A stretch of 64,000 nt of DNA from Mercurialis annua (Eukaryota > Streptophyta > Magnoliopsida > Malpighiales > Euphorbiaceae). This document shows positions 49,241-62,170 of the stretch, one piece after another (positions within the stretch are counted from its first letter, which is position 1; every line of letters starts with the position of its first letter). The position numbers and the translations under genes were made by a program. The stretch is taken from the NCBI RefSeq assembly GCF_937616625.2, contig NC_065574.1:24554501-24618500 (forward strand). Reading direction: 5' to 3'. The notes under the pieces are model-generated. The model saw nothing but the letters and a program-made list of their open reading frames with translations. It was not told the origin of the DNA and searched no databases.

Positions 49241-49956
49241 TAACGTTTGTAAATGTTTGGCTTAAATCGCTAAAGAGGTGAAATGTTTGGATTTGTTTCG
49301 TAACATTTATAAACGTTTGGCTTATATCGCTAAAAAGGGGAAACGTTTGAATTTGTTTTGTAACATGTTAAACATTTGCATAAAATAGCTAAAAAGGTGA
49401 AACAATTGGATTTGTTTTGTAAAGTTTTAAATGTTGTGATTGGTTTCATAACGCTTAAAAAATTTGGATTGGTTTCGTAACATTTTAAACGTTTGGCTTA
49501 AATCGCTTGGATTTGTTTCATAACGTTTGGATTTGTTTCGTAACGTTTGTAATTGTTTTGCTTAAATCGCTAAAGAGTGGAAACCTTTGGATTTGTTTCG
49601 TAACTTTTGTAAACGTTTGGCTTAAATCGCTAAAAAGGTAAAACCTCTGATTTGTTCCGTAATGTTTGTAAACGTTTGGCTTAAATTGCAAAAGAGGTGA
49701 AAGGTTTGGATTTGTTTCGTAACGTTTTTAAACGTTTGGCTTAAATCGCTAAAAAGGGGAAACGTTAGGATTTGTTTCGTAACGTTTTAAACATTTGGAT
49801 TAAATCGCTAAAAAGGTTTAACGTTTGGATTTGTTTCGTAACGTTTGTAAACCTTTGGCTTAAATCGCTAAAAAGGGGAAACATTTGGATTTGTTTCGTA
49901 ACGTTTGTAAACGTTTGGCTGAAATCGCTAAAAAGGTGAAATGTTTGGATTTGTTT
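49241..49956 (+). repeat. Satellite block C, diverged right edge
   Basis: A fourth, partial unit continuing the 4.93-kb phase (aligns with 44308-45023) but more diverged than units 1-3 are from each other. It ends abruptly at 49956 against E1 RT sequence; the four bases TTTC at 49954-49957 fit both sides. Confidence 0.92.
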
Positions 49957-52316
49957 CTAGATCAGTTCGTCATTGTGTTTATTGATGACATACTGATTTA
50001 CTCTCGGAGTGAGGAGGAGCATGCTTTCCACTTGAGAACGATACTGCAGACTTTGCGTGAGCATCAAATGTATGCTAAATTCTCGAAGTGCGAATTCTGG
50101 CTGGATCAAGTTACTTTCTCAGAACTTCAAAGGATGGGATCAAGGTTGATCCGACAAAGATTGAGGCGGTTATGGATTGGCAGAGGCCGAGGTCAGTTAC
50201 CGAGATCAGAAGTTTTCTGGGGTTAGCAGGCTACTATCGTCGGTTCGTGCAGGATTTCTCCAGAATATCTGCACCGATGACTAAACTGACACAAAAGGGT
50301 GTTAAGTTTGAGTGGACTGACAAGTGCGAGGCGAGCTTTGAGAAGCTCAAAGAGATTTTGACTACAGTTCCTGTGTTAGCGTTGCCATCTGGCATTGAGG
50401 GTTCACTGTGTATTGTGATGCTTCTCGTATCGGTTTGGGTTGCATTCTGATGCAACATGGTAAGGTGATTGCCTATGCTTCTCGCCAGCTGAAGAAGCAT
50501 GAGGTGAATTTTCCTACTCATGATCAGGAGTTAGCAGCTGTAGTTTTTGCTCTCAAGATTTGGAGGCACTATTTGTACGGTGCGACTTGCGAGATCTTTA
50601 CTGATCATAAGAGTCTGAAATACATCTTTGATCAGCGTGAGTTGAATCTGAGGCAACGAAGATGGTTGGAGTTACTGAAAGACTACGATTGTACTATTCA
50701 GTACCATCCGGGTAAGGCTAATGTGGTAGCTGATGGGTTGAGTCGCAAATCTTCGGGCAGTTTGGCCCATATTTCTGAGGTTGGGCGGAGACCCATGGTT
50801 CGTGAGTGGCATGGTTTGTTAGCTTCGGGATACGGATTTCAGGTTTCGCGGAAGGGTTGTTTGTTGGCACAGTTGCGAGTGCAGCCGGTTTTGATTGATA
50901 GGATCAAAGCTTCACAAGCTGAGGATCCACAATTGAGACGGATTATGGATGAGATCCATATGAATGGGAATTCTGAGTTTGTTCTGGCGGATGGAGTTTT
51001 TCAGGTACGGTTCTCGACTGTGTGTTCCGGATTCGGATGGTTTGAGAGACCAGATTCTGGAGGAAGCGCACAAGTCAGCTTACAGTGTTCATCCGGGTTC
51101 TACCAAGATGTACCATGATCTCAAGGGTACGTACTGGTGGAGCGGAATGAAAAAGGATGTTGCAGAGTTTGTGTCTAAGTGTTTGACTTGCCAGCAGGTA
51201 AAATTAGAGCATCAGAGACCGTTTGGATATTTGCAACTGCTACCTATTCCAGAGTGGAAATGGGAGCGGATTGCTATGGATTTTATGGTTGGTTTGCCAC
51301 GTACCCGACAGAGGTATGATTCGATTTGGGTGATAGTTGACCGTTTGACCAAGTCAGCTCACTTCCTACCGATTAAGGTTACTTATCAGGCTTCCAAGTT
51401 GGTACAGTTGTACATCGATCGGATTGTGAGTCTCCATGGTGTACCAGTGTCGATAGCTTCAGATAGAGGTTCAGTTTTCACCTCTCGGTTTTGGAAGGCG
51501 ATGCAGGAATCTTTGGGTACGAGATTGGATTTCAATACTGCTTTTCGTCCTCAGACTGACGGTTAGTCTGAGAGGACTATTCAGACTTTGGAGGACATGC
51601 TCAGGATGTGTGTTCTGGATTTTCAGGGTAGCTGGGATACTCATTTGCCTTTGATTGAGTTTTCCTATAACAACAGTTACCACGCTAGTATCGAGATGGC
51701 ACCATATGAGGCTTTGTACGGACGCAAGTGTCGATCTCCTATCTGTTGGGAGGAGGTTGGCGAGCGCAAGCTCTCGGGAGCAGAGATTATTCAGATTACC
51801 TCAGAGAAGGTACCATTGATCAAGCGGAGATTGGAGACAGCTTTTATTCGGCATAAGAGTTATGCTGATCCAAAGAGGAAAGACATGGAGTTTCGGGTTG
51901 GAGATTTCGTGTTTCTTCGGGTTTCGCCTATGAAGGGCGTTGTGCGTTTTGGTGTTAAGGGGAAGTTAGCACCGAGGTATGTTGGTCCGTATGAGATCAT
52001 TGAGCGTATTGGAGCAGTGGCGTACAAGTTAGCGTTGCCACCAGATATGTCGTTGGTTCACCCAGTGTTTCACATTTCCATGTTGAGGAAGTGTATTTCT
52101 GATCCTTCTCACGTAATAGTACTGCAGAGTGTTGAGATTGACCATGAGTTATCTTACGAGGAGCAGCCTGTAGAGATTGTTGGTACGCAGGTTCGTAAGT
52201 TACGGAGTAAGGAGATTCCGATGGTCAAGGTTCTCTGGCGGAACCATTCTGTTGAGGAGTGCACTTAGGAGACCGAGTCGGATATGCGGAGTCGCTATCC
52301 TTTTCTTTTTCCTTGA
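49957..52316 (+). pseudogene. E1 copy 2 pol remnant (RT end, RNase H, integrase, chromodomain)
   Basis: It begins a few codons before RT's FIDDIL motif and runs to the TGA at 52314. Shared with E1 copy 1, hence older than the duplication: net 7-bp loss near 50118, 1-bp loss near 50401, 1-bp gain near 51008 and TAG for Trp at 52266. Private: TAG for Gln at 51564, between the second Asp and the Glu of the integrase core. It keeps TAT-CAG where copy 1 has two stops and keeps the G lost at 11684 in copy 1. A 113-codon ORF across the left junction (49885-50226) fuses satellite to RT and is accidental. Confidence 0.92.
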
Positions 52317-52434
52317 GGTACGAAAATTGATTGTTATTTGATTTTTATGAATTTTACTTGTGTTTGTGTTGTTTTTGGTGCTATGTGTTTATTGTGTTAA
52401 ATTCGAGGACGAATTTTTAATAAGTAGGGGAGAA

Positions 52435-55429
52435 TGTAATAACCCGTAAAAATTGTGAAATTTAAATTGCGAGTTTCGGAAATTGTTTGAGTCATTTTAC
52501 GTATTTGAAATTCGAGTTGGTTCGATTCAAGTCCGGGTTGGGCGTGGTTCAACCAGTAGTGGGTTGAACCAGGCCTCGTTTGAACCAAAGGTCTCAAACG
52601 AGACCTAGTTTTGTTTGGTCTATAACGAGAATTGGAAGTCTCATTCGAGACTTCACAACTTGGGCAGGTCTCGAACGAGACCTGCAAATTCTCGTTCGAG
52701 ACCTCTTCATAATCGTGGTGAGGCACGATTCTGAAGCCCCCTTTTCTCGCAAATATTCACCATAAAATCTTTAACGATCCAAACCCTATTATTCCTGATA
52801 TTCAAAAACCCCAGCCGCTCCTTTTTCGTCTCAAAATCCTCTTGATAATCATCGCCATTTTTGTTGTGGAGTCCTTCAAATTCAAGCTTTAGAATTCTGT
52901 TTTGACGTTTATAAACGGCACTTCCGTTTGTAACTGATATCTCACTCGTTTCAGAATCAAATTCACTTCCGTTTGATCCCTGAGATTGTAGACTCAGTCC
53001 TCTACGATCCGACATCTTATTCTCGAAGAACGGTACGTAAACGAATCCATATCAATCGCCGCCGTTTTACCGTTTTCAAGAAATTTTCTCTTTTTTTAAT
53101 CTAATCGACCTCTCTGAAATTTAATTTATTCGACAGCCGTTCGGAGGTCGAAATCAGTTCCGTTTGTTTCCTGTGAAATTAGACTCACGCCTCTACGTTG
53201 CTACACTTTTCATTCGTCAAACGGTACGTAAACGAACCCGTATCAACTGCCGTCGTCTCATCGTATTACATTGATTATGTTGTTATCTTTTTTTTTTAAC
53301 TTTTGGGTTCGGCTGTTTCACAAAAAAATTGGCTCTTATACATTATGTTGATTGATGAACAGCATAATAGTCTCGATGTGCGTTCTGATTAGATTTGTAC
53401 TGATTAATGACTTATAAGGAATTGATATGTCGAAGCTTTAGTATTTGGTTTGTTACTGTAATTGTTATAGTTTTGAAATTGTTATTTATAGTTAAGTTTA
53501 TATGTTTGTGTTTGATTTGTTAACTTGAAACTTGTTTAGTTGAATGTTAAGAATCATCAAAGCATTATGATGGATTAGGGAGTTTAAATTAAAGAAAAGT
53601 GTTGAAATGTCTGGCGGGTGTACTTCATGGAAAGGATTTTGAATTATGTTCTTAAGTGAGGAAGATGGTTAATGTGCGTGGTTAATCCTTAGGTTATTTT
53701 GCTAAAAACCTATAAATTCCTTAACTTATTTATTTACTGCTTTATTAATGGGTTTTGAATTTAATCTATGGATTGGATTTCGACTTATTAATTAGCGATT
53801 AAAATAATATTATTATTTATAATTTGAAATTACTTCGGGCATTAATATTTTAAGTTTAAATTAAATATTAATTTTATTATAGTTTATACGTAATATTATA
53901 TATTGACTATATGAAATAAGTATTGGGGATTTTATATTATTTGAAAGTTTGTCAAATTAATTATATTATTTTTAAGGCATAAAAATAATATTTGAATATT
54001 TAAAAATTAAATTAATTATTATTAATTATTATTATTTAATCGATAATTTAAGATTTTTGATTTAGAATGTCTTTGGAATTAAAGTTATATTTTAGATTTA
54101 TTTTGTGATTTAATTAATTGAGATAATTGCCGGTAATATTTAATTACTTGGGTTTCAAGCTATTAAGTCCTATTTTGATATTAATTAATATTTTATTTAA
54201 TATTAATTATAAACTGTGGTTTATAACTCTGGTTTTATGGTTGGGTCGATTTGGACTTGGGTCACCGACATGTGGGTTTAGCTTGCTAGTTTTGAAAAAC
54301 TCGGCTAACTCAGTATTTGAGGAATTGATTTTATTTATTTATTAAATATTATTTTAATAATATTTTCGGATTGGATTTAAGTGCGAACTCAATAGACTTG
54401 AATTAATTTAGGCATTACAATTTATTTGAGAATTGTGTTTCTCTGTGATTTATCTGATTATTTAATTGTGCTAGTCCTACGTGGTGTCTAGTGATCTCAG
54501 AGTTAGAGGTCGTACGCATTTTAACCTATTTATTATTTTAGACCCGTCGACTGCTCGTGTTTCGGAGTCTACGCAGGGTTAGATGTTTGCCAAGATCACG
54601 TGGATAAGCAAGTAGTGAGTTTGTAGTGCTATTTACCGCTTTATTAAGTACCGCATCGTATTTTAATATTATAGATGTTTGTGAACTGTTTTTACGGATT
54701 ATGGATCTGGATTGAAACGAGCTACTCGATAGGCTTGTATCGAGACTGTGTGCACCAGTAAGTACTCTGGGAAACGTCAGACTAAAGTCTTGCTTACGCT
54801 GATATATTTATATGACGAGGAATTGTTCCCGTCCACTTTGGGTTTATCGGTATGCTATGTCATACTTACGCTGGGATCATTTCAATACTATTTTCCATAA
54901 TCATATTATATTAGTATAAAAAATGTTTTGATTTAAGGGTTATAAACTTAATAAATGTAAATAGTATTGCAAACTCATCTCAGTATATCTGACTCCGTTG
55001 TTTTCCCAAATTTTCCAGGTTTATGATTTGAAAGTCGGTCCACTCCGATTCTTTTAATTCCTCGGAGGTTTTTATGTTATTAAACTAGTTTCTGTTTTTT
55101 AACTCTTAGACCGCAGTAGAACTAGTTTATACATTACTTATTATTGCACTTTGGAATTGTCGAATTGATCGACTATTTATTATTGGCATGTTTACTCTGG
55201 AATACTTTATTATTATATTTGAGCCTTGCTGTTGAGCATTTCAGATATTGAAATTTATATTAGGACTGTAATATAAATTGCTAGACTTAGGTTGGAGTCT
55301 CGGTTGCCCTCGAGCAATTTTCTGCAGGTTTAAATGTTTATTTGATTTCCGCGAGGCTTGCTACGAGTTTTGGTACAACCATACCTATACCCTAGCGCCG
55401 GTCACGATTCATGAAATTGGGTCGTGACA
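52435..55429 (+). repeat. E1 copy 2 3' LTR (2995 bp)
   Basis: Closely matches 12183-15180, including the AT-rich segment absent from E1's 5' LTR. The pre-PPT hairpin is at 52399-52416 and the hairpin array at 52590-52703. It is followed by GTAAT at 55430, the same mutated target copy as at 15181, showing that the C-to-T change predates the duplication. Confidence 0.95.
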
Positions 55430-58400
55430 GTAATGTTTGTAAACTATTTTCTTATATCGATAAAGAGGTGAAACGTTTGGATTTGTTTCGTAACGTTTGT
55501 AAACGTTTGGCTTAAATAGCTAAAAAGGTGAAACATTTGAATTTGTTTCGTGACATTTTAAACGTTTGCATAAAATAGCTAAAAAGGTGAAACATTTGGA
55601 TTTATTTTGTAACGTTTTAAATGTTGTGATTGGTTTCGTAACGTTTAAAAAGTTTGGATTGGTTTCATAACGTTTTAAACGTTTGGCTTAAATCGCTTGG
55701 ACTGGTTTCGTAACGTTTGGATTTGTTTAATAACGTTTGCAATTGTTTTGCTTAAATCGCTAAAGACTTGAAACCTTTGGATTTGTTTCGTAACGTTTGT
55801 AAACATTTGGATTAAATCGCTAAAAAGGTGAAATGTTTGGATTTGTTTCGTAATGTTTGTAAACGTTTGGCTTAAATCCCTTAAAAGGTTTACACACGTT
55901 TGGATTTGTTTCGTAACGTTTGTAGACGTTTGGAATTGTTTCGTAACTTTTGTAAACGTTTGGATTTGTTTCGTAACTTTTGTAAATGTTTGGATTTCTT
56001 TCGTATCTTTTGTAAACGTTTGGCTTGAATTCCCAAAAAGGTGCAACGTTTAAATTTGTTTTGTAACGTTTGTAATTATTTGGATTTGATTTGTAACTTT
56101 TGTAAACGTTTGCTTAAATCGCTAAAAAGGTGAAACGTTTGAATTTGTTTCGTATCGTTTTAAACGTTTGGATTGGTTTCGTAATGCTTAAAACGTTTGG
56201 ATTTGTTTCGTAACGTTTGGATTTATTTTGTAATGTGTGTAAACGTTTTGCTTAAATCGCTAAAAAGGTGAAACATTTGGATTTGCTTCATAACGTGTGT
56301 AAACGTTTGCTTAAATCGCTAGAAAGGTAAAACGTTTGGATTTGTTTCGTATCGTTTTAATGTTTGGGTTGGTTTCGAAACGTTTTAGACGTTTGGATTT
56401 GTTTCGTAACGTATTAATGTTTGGATTTGTTTCGTAACGTTTTTAACCGTTTGGCTTTAATTGCTTAAAAAGGTGAAACATTTGGATTTGTTTCGTAACG
56501 TTTGTAAACGTTTGGCTTAAATCGCTAAAAAGGTGAAATGTTTGGATTTGTTTCGTAACGTTTGTAAACGTTTGGCTTAAATCGCTAAAAAGGAGAAACG
56601 TTTGGATTTTTTTGTAACGTTTTAAACGTTTGTATTTGTTTCGTAACGTTTTTAAACGTTTGGCTTAAATAGCTTAAAAAGGCAAAATATTTGTATTTTT
56701 TTCATAACGTTTGTAAACGTTTGGCTTAAATCGCTAAAAAGGTGAAATGTTTGGATTTGTTTCGTAACGTTTGTAAATGTTTGGCTTAAATCGCTAAAAA
56801 GGTGAACCGTTTGGATTTTTTCGTAAAGTTTTAAACGTTTACTTAAATCTCTAAAAAGGTGAAACGTTTGGATTTGTTCCTTATCGTTTTTAACATTTGG
56901 ATTGGTTTTGTAACATTTAAAAAGTTTGGATTTGTTTGTAACATTTTAAACGTTTGGATTGGCTTCATAATTTTTAAAAAGTTTGGATTTGTTTGTAACG
57001 TTTTAATCTTTTGGATTGGTTTCGTAACGTTTGTAAACGTTTGGCTTATGTCGATAAAGAGGTGAAACGTTTGGATTTGTTTCGCAACGTTTGTAAACGT
57101 TTGGCTTAAAATGCTAAAAAGGTGAAACGTTTGAATTTGTTTCATGACATTTTAAACGTTTCCATAAAATAGCTAAAAAGGTGAAACATTTAAATTGTTT
57201 TTTTTTTGGTTTCGTAACATTTAAAAAGTTTGGATTGGTTTCGTAACGTTTTAAACGTTTGGCATAAATCGCTTGGATTGGTTTCGCAATGTTTGCTTAA
57301 ATCGCTAAAGACTAGAAACCTTTGGATTTGTTTCCTAACGTTTGTAAACATTTGGATTAAATTGCTAAAAAGGTGAAATGTTTGGATTTGTTTTGTAATG
57401 TTTGTAAACGGTTAGCTTTAATCGCTAAAAAGGTGAAACGTTTGGATTTGTTTCGTAACGTTTGCAAACGTTTAGATTTGTTTCGTAACTTTTGTAACCG
57501 TTTGGCTTAAATTCCCAAAAAGGTGCAACGTTTGGATTTGTTTCGTAACATTTGTAAATATTTAGATTTGCTTCGTAACTTTTGTAAACGTTTGCTTAAA
57601 TCGCTAAAAAGGTGAAACGTTTAAATTTGTTTCGTATCGTTTTAAACGTTTGGATTGGTTTCGTAATGTTTAAACGTTTGGATTTGTTTCGTAACGTTTA
57701 AATTTGTTTTGCAATGTGTGTAAACGTTTGGCTTAAATCGCTAAAAAGGTGAAACATTTGGATTTGTATCGTAACGTGTGTAAATATTTGCTTAAATCGC
57801 TAAAAAGGTGAAACGTTTGGATTTGTTTCGTATCGTTTTAAACGTTTGGGTTCGTTTCGTAACGTTTTAAACGTTTGGATTTGTTTTGTAACATTTTAAA
57901 CGTTTGGATTTGTTTCGTATCGTTTGTAAACGTTTGGTTTAAATCACTAAATAGGTGAAACGTTTGGATTTGTTTCGAAAAGTTTAAAATGTTTGCTTAA
58001 ATCTTTATAAAGGTGAAACGTTTGGATTGGTTTCGTATCGTTTTAAAGGTTTGGATTGGTTCCAAAGCATTTAAGAAGTTTAGATTTGTTTGTAACTTTT
58101 TAAACGTTTGGATTGGTTTCGTAACATTTAAAAAGTTTGGATTTGTTTGTAACGTTTTAAACGTTGGGATTGGTTTCAGAACGTTTGTAAACGTTTGGCT
58201 TAAATCGCTAAAGAGGTGAAACTTTTGTATTTGTTTCGTAACGTTTGTAAACGTTTGGCTTAAAATGCTAAAAAGGTGAAATGTTTGAATTCGTTTCATG
58301 ACATTTTAAACGTTTGCATAAAATAGCTAAAAAGGTGAAACATTTAGATTGTTTTTTTTTTTGGTTTCGTAACGTTTAAAAAGTTTGGATTGGTTTCGTA

Positions 58401-61400
58401 ACGTTTTAAACGTTTGGCATAAATCGCTTGGATTGGTTTCGCAATGTTTGCTTAAATCGCTAAAGACTAGAAACCTTTGGATTTGTTTCCTAACGTTTGT
58501 AAACATTTGGATTAAATTGCTAAAAAGGTGAAACGTTGGATTTGTTTTGTAATGTTTGTAAACGTTTGGCTTAAATCGCTAAAAAGGTGAAACGTTTGGA
58601 TTTGTTTCGTAACGTTTGCAAACGTTGGATTTGTTTCGTAACTTTTGTAACCGTTTGGCTTAAATTCCCAAAAAGGTGCAACATTTGGATTTGTTTCGTA
58701 ACGTTTGTAAATATTTAGATTTGCTTCGTAACTTTTGTAAACGTTTGCTTAAATCGCTAAAAAGGTGAAACGTTTAAATTTGTTTCGTATCGTTTAAAAC
58801 GTTTGGATTGGTTTCGTAATGTTTTAACGTTTGGATTTGTTTCGTAACGTTTAAATTTGTTTTGCAATGTGTGTAAACGTTTGGCTTAAATCGCTAAAAA
58901 GGTGAAACATTTGGATTTGTTTCGTAACGTGTATAAATATTTGCTTAAATCGCTAAAAAGGTGAAACGTTTGGATTTGTTTCGTATCGTTTTAAACGTTT
59001 GGGTTTGTTTCGTAACGTTTTAAACGTTTGGATTTGTTTCGTAACATTTTAAACGTTTGGATTTGTTTCGTAGCGTTTGTAAACGTTTGGTTTAAATCAC
59101 TAAATAGGTGAAACGTTTGGATTTGTTTCGAAAAGTTTAAAATGTTTGCTTAAATCTCTATAAAGGTGAAACGTTTGGATTGGTTTCGTATCGTTTTAAA
59201 TGTTTGGATTGGTTCCAAAGCATTTAAGAAGTTTAGATTTGTTTGTAACTTTTTAAACGTTTGGATTGGTTTCGTAACGTTTAAAAAGTTTGGATTTGTT
59301 TGTAACGTTTTAAACGTTGGGATTGGTTTTAGAACGTTTGTAAACGTTTGGCTTAAATCGCTAAAGAGGTGAAACTTTTGGATTTGTTTCGTAACGTTTG
59401 TAAACGTTTGGCTTAAATCGCTAAAAAGGTGAAACGTTTGAATTTGTTTCGTAACATTTTAAATGTTTGCATAAAATAGCTAAGAAGGTGAAACAATTGG
59501 ATTTGTTTTGTAACGTTTTAAATGTTGTGATTGGTTTCGTAACGCTTAGAAAGTTTGGATTGGTTTCGTAACGTTTCAAACATTTTTCTTAAATCTCTTG
59601 GATTGGTTTCATAACGTTTGGATTTGTTTCGTAACGTTTGCAATTGTTTTGCTTAAATCGCTAAAGACTGGAATCCTTTGGATTTGTTTCGTAACGTTTG
59701 TAAATGTTTGGCTTAGATCGCTAAAAAGGTAAAACGTTTGGATTTCTTTCGTATCATTTGCAAATGTCTGGCTTAAATTGCTAAAGCGGAGAAATGTTTG
59801 GATTTGTTTCGTAACGTTTTAAACGTTTGGATTTCTTTCTTATCTTTTGTAAATGTTTGGCTTAAATCGCTAAAACGGAGAAACGTTTGGATTTGTTTTG
59901 TAACGTTTTAAACGTTTGGATTTGTTTCGTAAGGTTTTAAACGTTTAGCTTAAATCATTAAAAAGGTGAAACGTTTAGATTTGTTTCGTAACGTTTGTAA
60001 ACGTTTAGCTTAAATTGCTAAAAAGGGGAAATGTTTGTAAACGTTTGGCTTAAATTGCTAAAAAGGGGAAACGTTTGGATTTGTTTCGTAACATTTTAAA
60101 CGTTTGGATTGGTTTCGTAATGTTTTAAACATTTGCTTAAGTCGCTAAAAAGGTGAAATGTTTGGATTTTTTTCGTAGCTTTTGTAAACGTTTGGCTTAA
60201 ATCGCTAAAATGGTGAAACGATTGGATTTGTTTCGTAAAGTTTGTAAACATTTGGATTTATTTCGTAACGTTTGTAAACGTTTGGCTTAAATTCCCAAAA
60301 AGGTACAACGTTTGGATGTGTTTCGTAACGTTTGTAAATGTTTGGATTTGCTTTGTAACGTTTGTAAACGTTTGCTTAAATCTCTAAAAAGGTGAAACGT
60401 TTGGATTTGTTTCGTATCGTTTTAAACGTTTGGATTAGTTTCGTAATGTTTTAAACGTTTGGATTTGTTTCGTAATATTTTAAACATTTAGATTTGTTTT
60501 GTAATGTGTGTAAACGTTTGGCTAAAATCGCTAAAAAGGTGAAACATTTGGATTTGTTTCATAACGTATGTAAGTTTGCTTAAATCGATAAAAAGGCGAA
60601 ACGTTTGGATTTGTTTCGTATCGTTTTAATGTTTGGGTTGGTTTTGTATCGTTTTAAACGTTTGGATTTGTTTTATAACGTTCTAAACGTTTGGATTTGT
60701 TTCCTAACGTTTTTATACGTTTGGCTTAAATTGCTTAAAAAGGTGAAACATTTGGATTTGTTTCGTAACGTTTGTAGATTAAATCGCTAAAAAGATGAAA
60801 TATTTGGATTTGTTTCGTAACGTTTGTAAACGTTTAGCTTAAATCGCTAAAAAGGTGAAACGTTTGGATTTGTTTCGTAAAGTTTTAAACGTTTGCTTAA
60901 ATCTCTAAAAAGGTGAAACGTTTGGATTTGTTTCATATCTTTTTAAAAGTTTGGATTGGTTTCGTAACATTTAAAAATTTTGGATTTGTTTGTAACGTTT
61001 TAATCGTTTGGATTGGTTTCAAAACGTTTAAAAAGTTTGGATTTGTTTGTAATGTATTAAACTTTTGGATTGGTTTTGTAACGTTTGTAAACGTTTGGCT
61101 TAAATCGCTAAAGAGGTGAAACGTTTGGATTTGTTTCGTAACGTTTGTAAACGTTTGGCTTAATTCGCTAAAAAGGTGAAACGTTTGAATTTGTTTTGTA
61201 ACATTTTAAACATTTGCATAAAATAGCTAAAAAGGTGAAACAATTGGATTTGTTTTGTAACGTTTCAAAAGTTGTGATTGGTTTCGCAAAACTTAAAAAG
61301 GTTGGATTGGTTTCGTAACGTTTTAAACGTTTGGCTTAAATCGCTTGGATTGGTTTCATAATGTTTCGATTTGTTTCGTAACGTTTGTAATTGTTTTGCT

Positions 61401-62170
61401 TAAATTGCTAAAGACTGAAAACCTTTGGATTTATTTCGTAACGTTTGTAAACGTTTGGCTTAAATCACTAAAAAGGTAAAACATTTGATTTGTTTCGTAA
61501 CGTTTATAAACTTTGGCATAAATTGCCAAAAAGGTGAAAAGTTTGGATTTGTTTCGTAACGTTTTTAAATGTTTCGCTTAAATCGCTAAAAAGGGGAAAT
61601 GTTTGGATTTGTTTCATAACATTTTAAACATTTGGATTAAATAGCTAAAATGGTGAAACGTTTGGATTTGTTTCGTAATGGTTGTAAACGTTTAGCATAA
61701 ATCGCTAAAAAGGTGAAACGTTTGGATTTGTTACGTAAAGTTTGTAAACGTTTGGCTTAAATCGCTAAAAAGGTGAAACGTTCAGATTTTTTTGTAACGT
61801 TTTAAACGTTTGCATTTGTTTCGTAACGTTTTTAAACGTTTGGCTTAAATAGCTTAAAAAGGTGAAACATTTGGATTTTTTTCGTAACATTTTTAATCGT
61901 TTGGTTTAAATCGCTAGAAAGGTGAAATCTTTGGTTTTGTTTGGTAACGTGTGTAAACGTTTGGCTTAAATCGTTAAAAAGGTGAAACTTTTGGATTTGT
62001 TTCGTAAAGTTTTAAACGTTTGCTTAAATCTCTAAAAAGGTGAAACGTTTGGATTTGTTTCTTATCGTTTTAAACTTTTGGATTAGTTTCGTAACATTTA
62101 AAAAGTTTGGATTTGTTTGTAACATTTTAAACGTTTGGATTGGTTTCGTAACGTTTAAAAAGTTTGGATT
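55430..62170 (+). repeat. Satellite block D, duplicated part
   Basis: 30/60-bp satellite matching 15181-20196 and then 31583-33310 without interruption. It includes the copy of the ~1.15-kb higher-order repeat (about 56843-59160). No gene or other feature seen. Confidence 0.95.
60443..60447 (+). other. Empty E2 target site (single GTAAT)
   Basis: At this point the duplicate reads GGATTAGTTTCGTAAT followed by GTTTTAAACG without insertion. In copy 1 the same flanks are separated by E2 and a second GTAAT. This is the pre-insertion allele kept in a paralogous copy. Confidence 0.95.

Larger units (their letters stand above)
49957..55429 (+). mobile_element. E1 copy 2: 5'-truncated chromovirus fragment
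   Basis: The 3' half of E1 without 5' LTR, leader, gag, protease and most of RT. The left end is blunt inside RT, joined to satellite with no target duplication. The right end continues into the same satellite that flanks E1. So this is not an independent insertion but part of the segmental duplication. Confidence 0.95.
49957..62170 (+). repeat. Segmental duplication, copy 2 (E2-free)
   Basis: 12,214-bp direct copy of 9706-33310 minus E2. It contains the 3' half of E1, all of satellite B and the uninterrupted E2 target. Private mutations in each copy (CAG at 51387 against TAG at 11136; TAG at 51564 against CAG in copy 1; a 1-bp deletion near 11684 only in copy 1) argue against an assembly duplicate. 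Confidence 0.93.

Noticed and set aside
31583..49956. CRISPR-like array of regularly spaced repeats
   Set aside because: There are no unique spacers: the whole period is itself repeated, and the context is a plant retrotransposon locus.
49885..50226. 113-codon ORF fusing satellite to reverse transcriptase
   Set aside because: It spans the duplication junction by accident and ends at the old 7-bp frameshift of E1.
49957..55429. Independent second insertion of an E1-family element
   Set aside because: No 5' LTR, primer site or target duplication, and both flanks on the right match E1's flanks; it is part of the segmental duplication.
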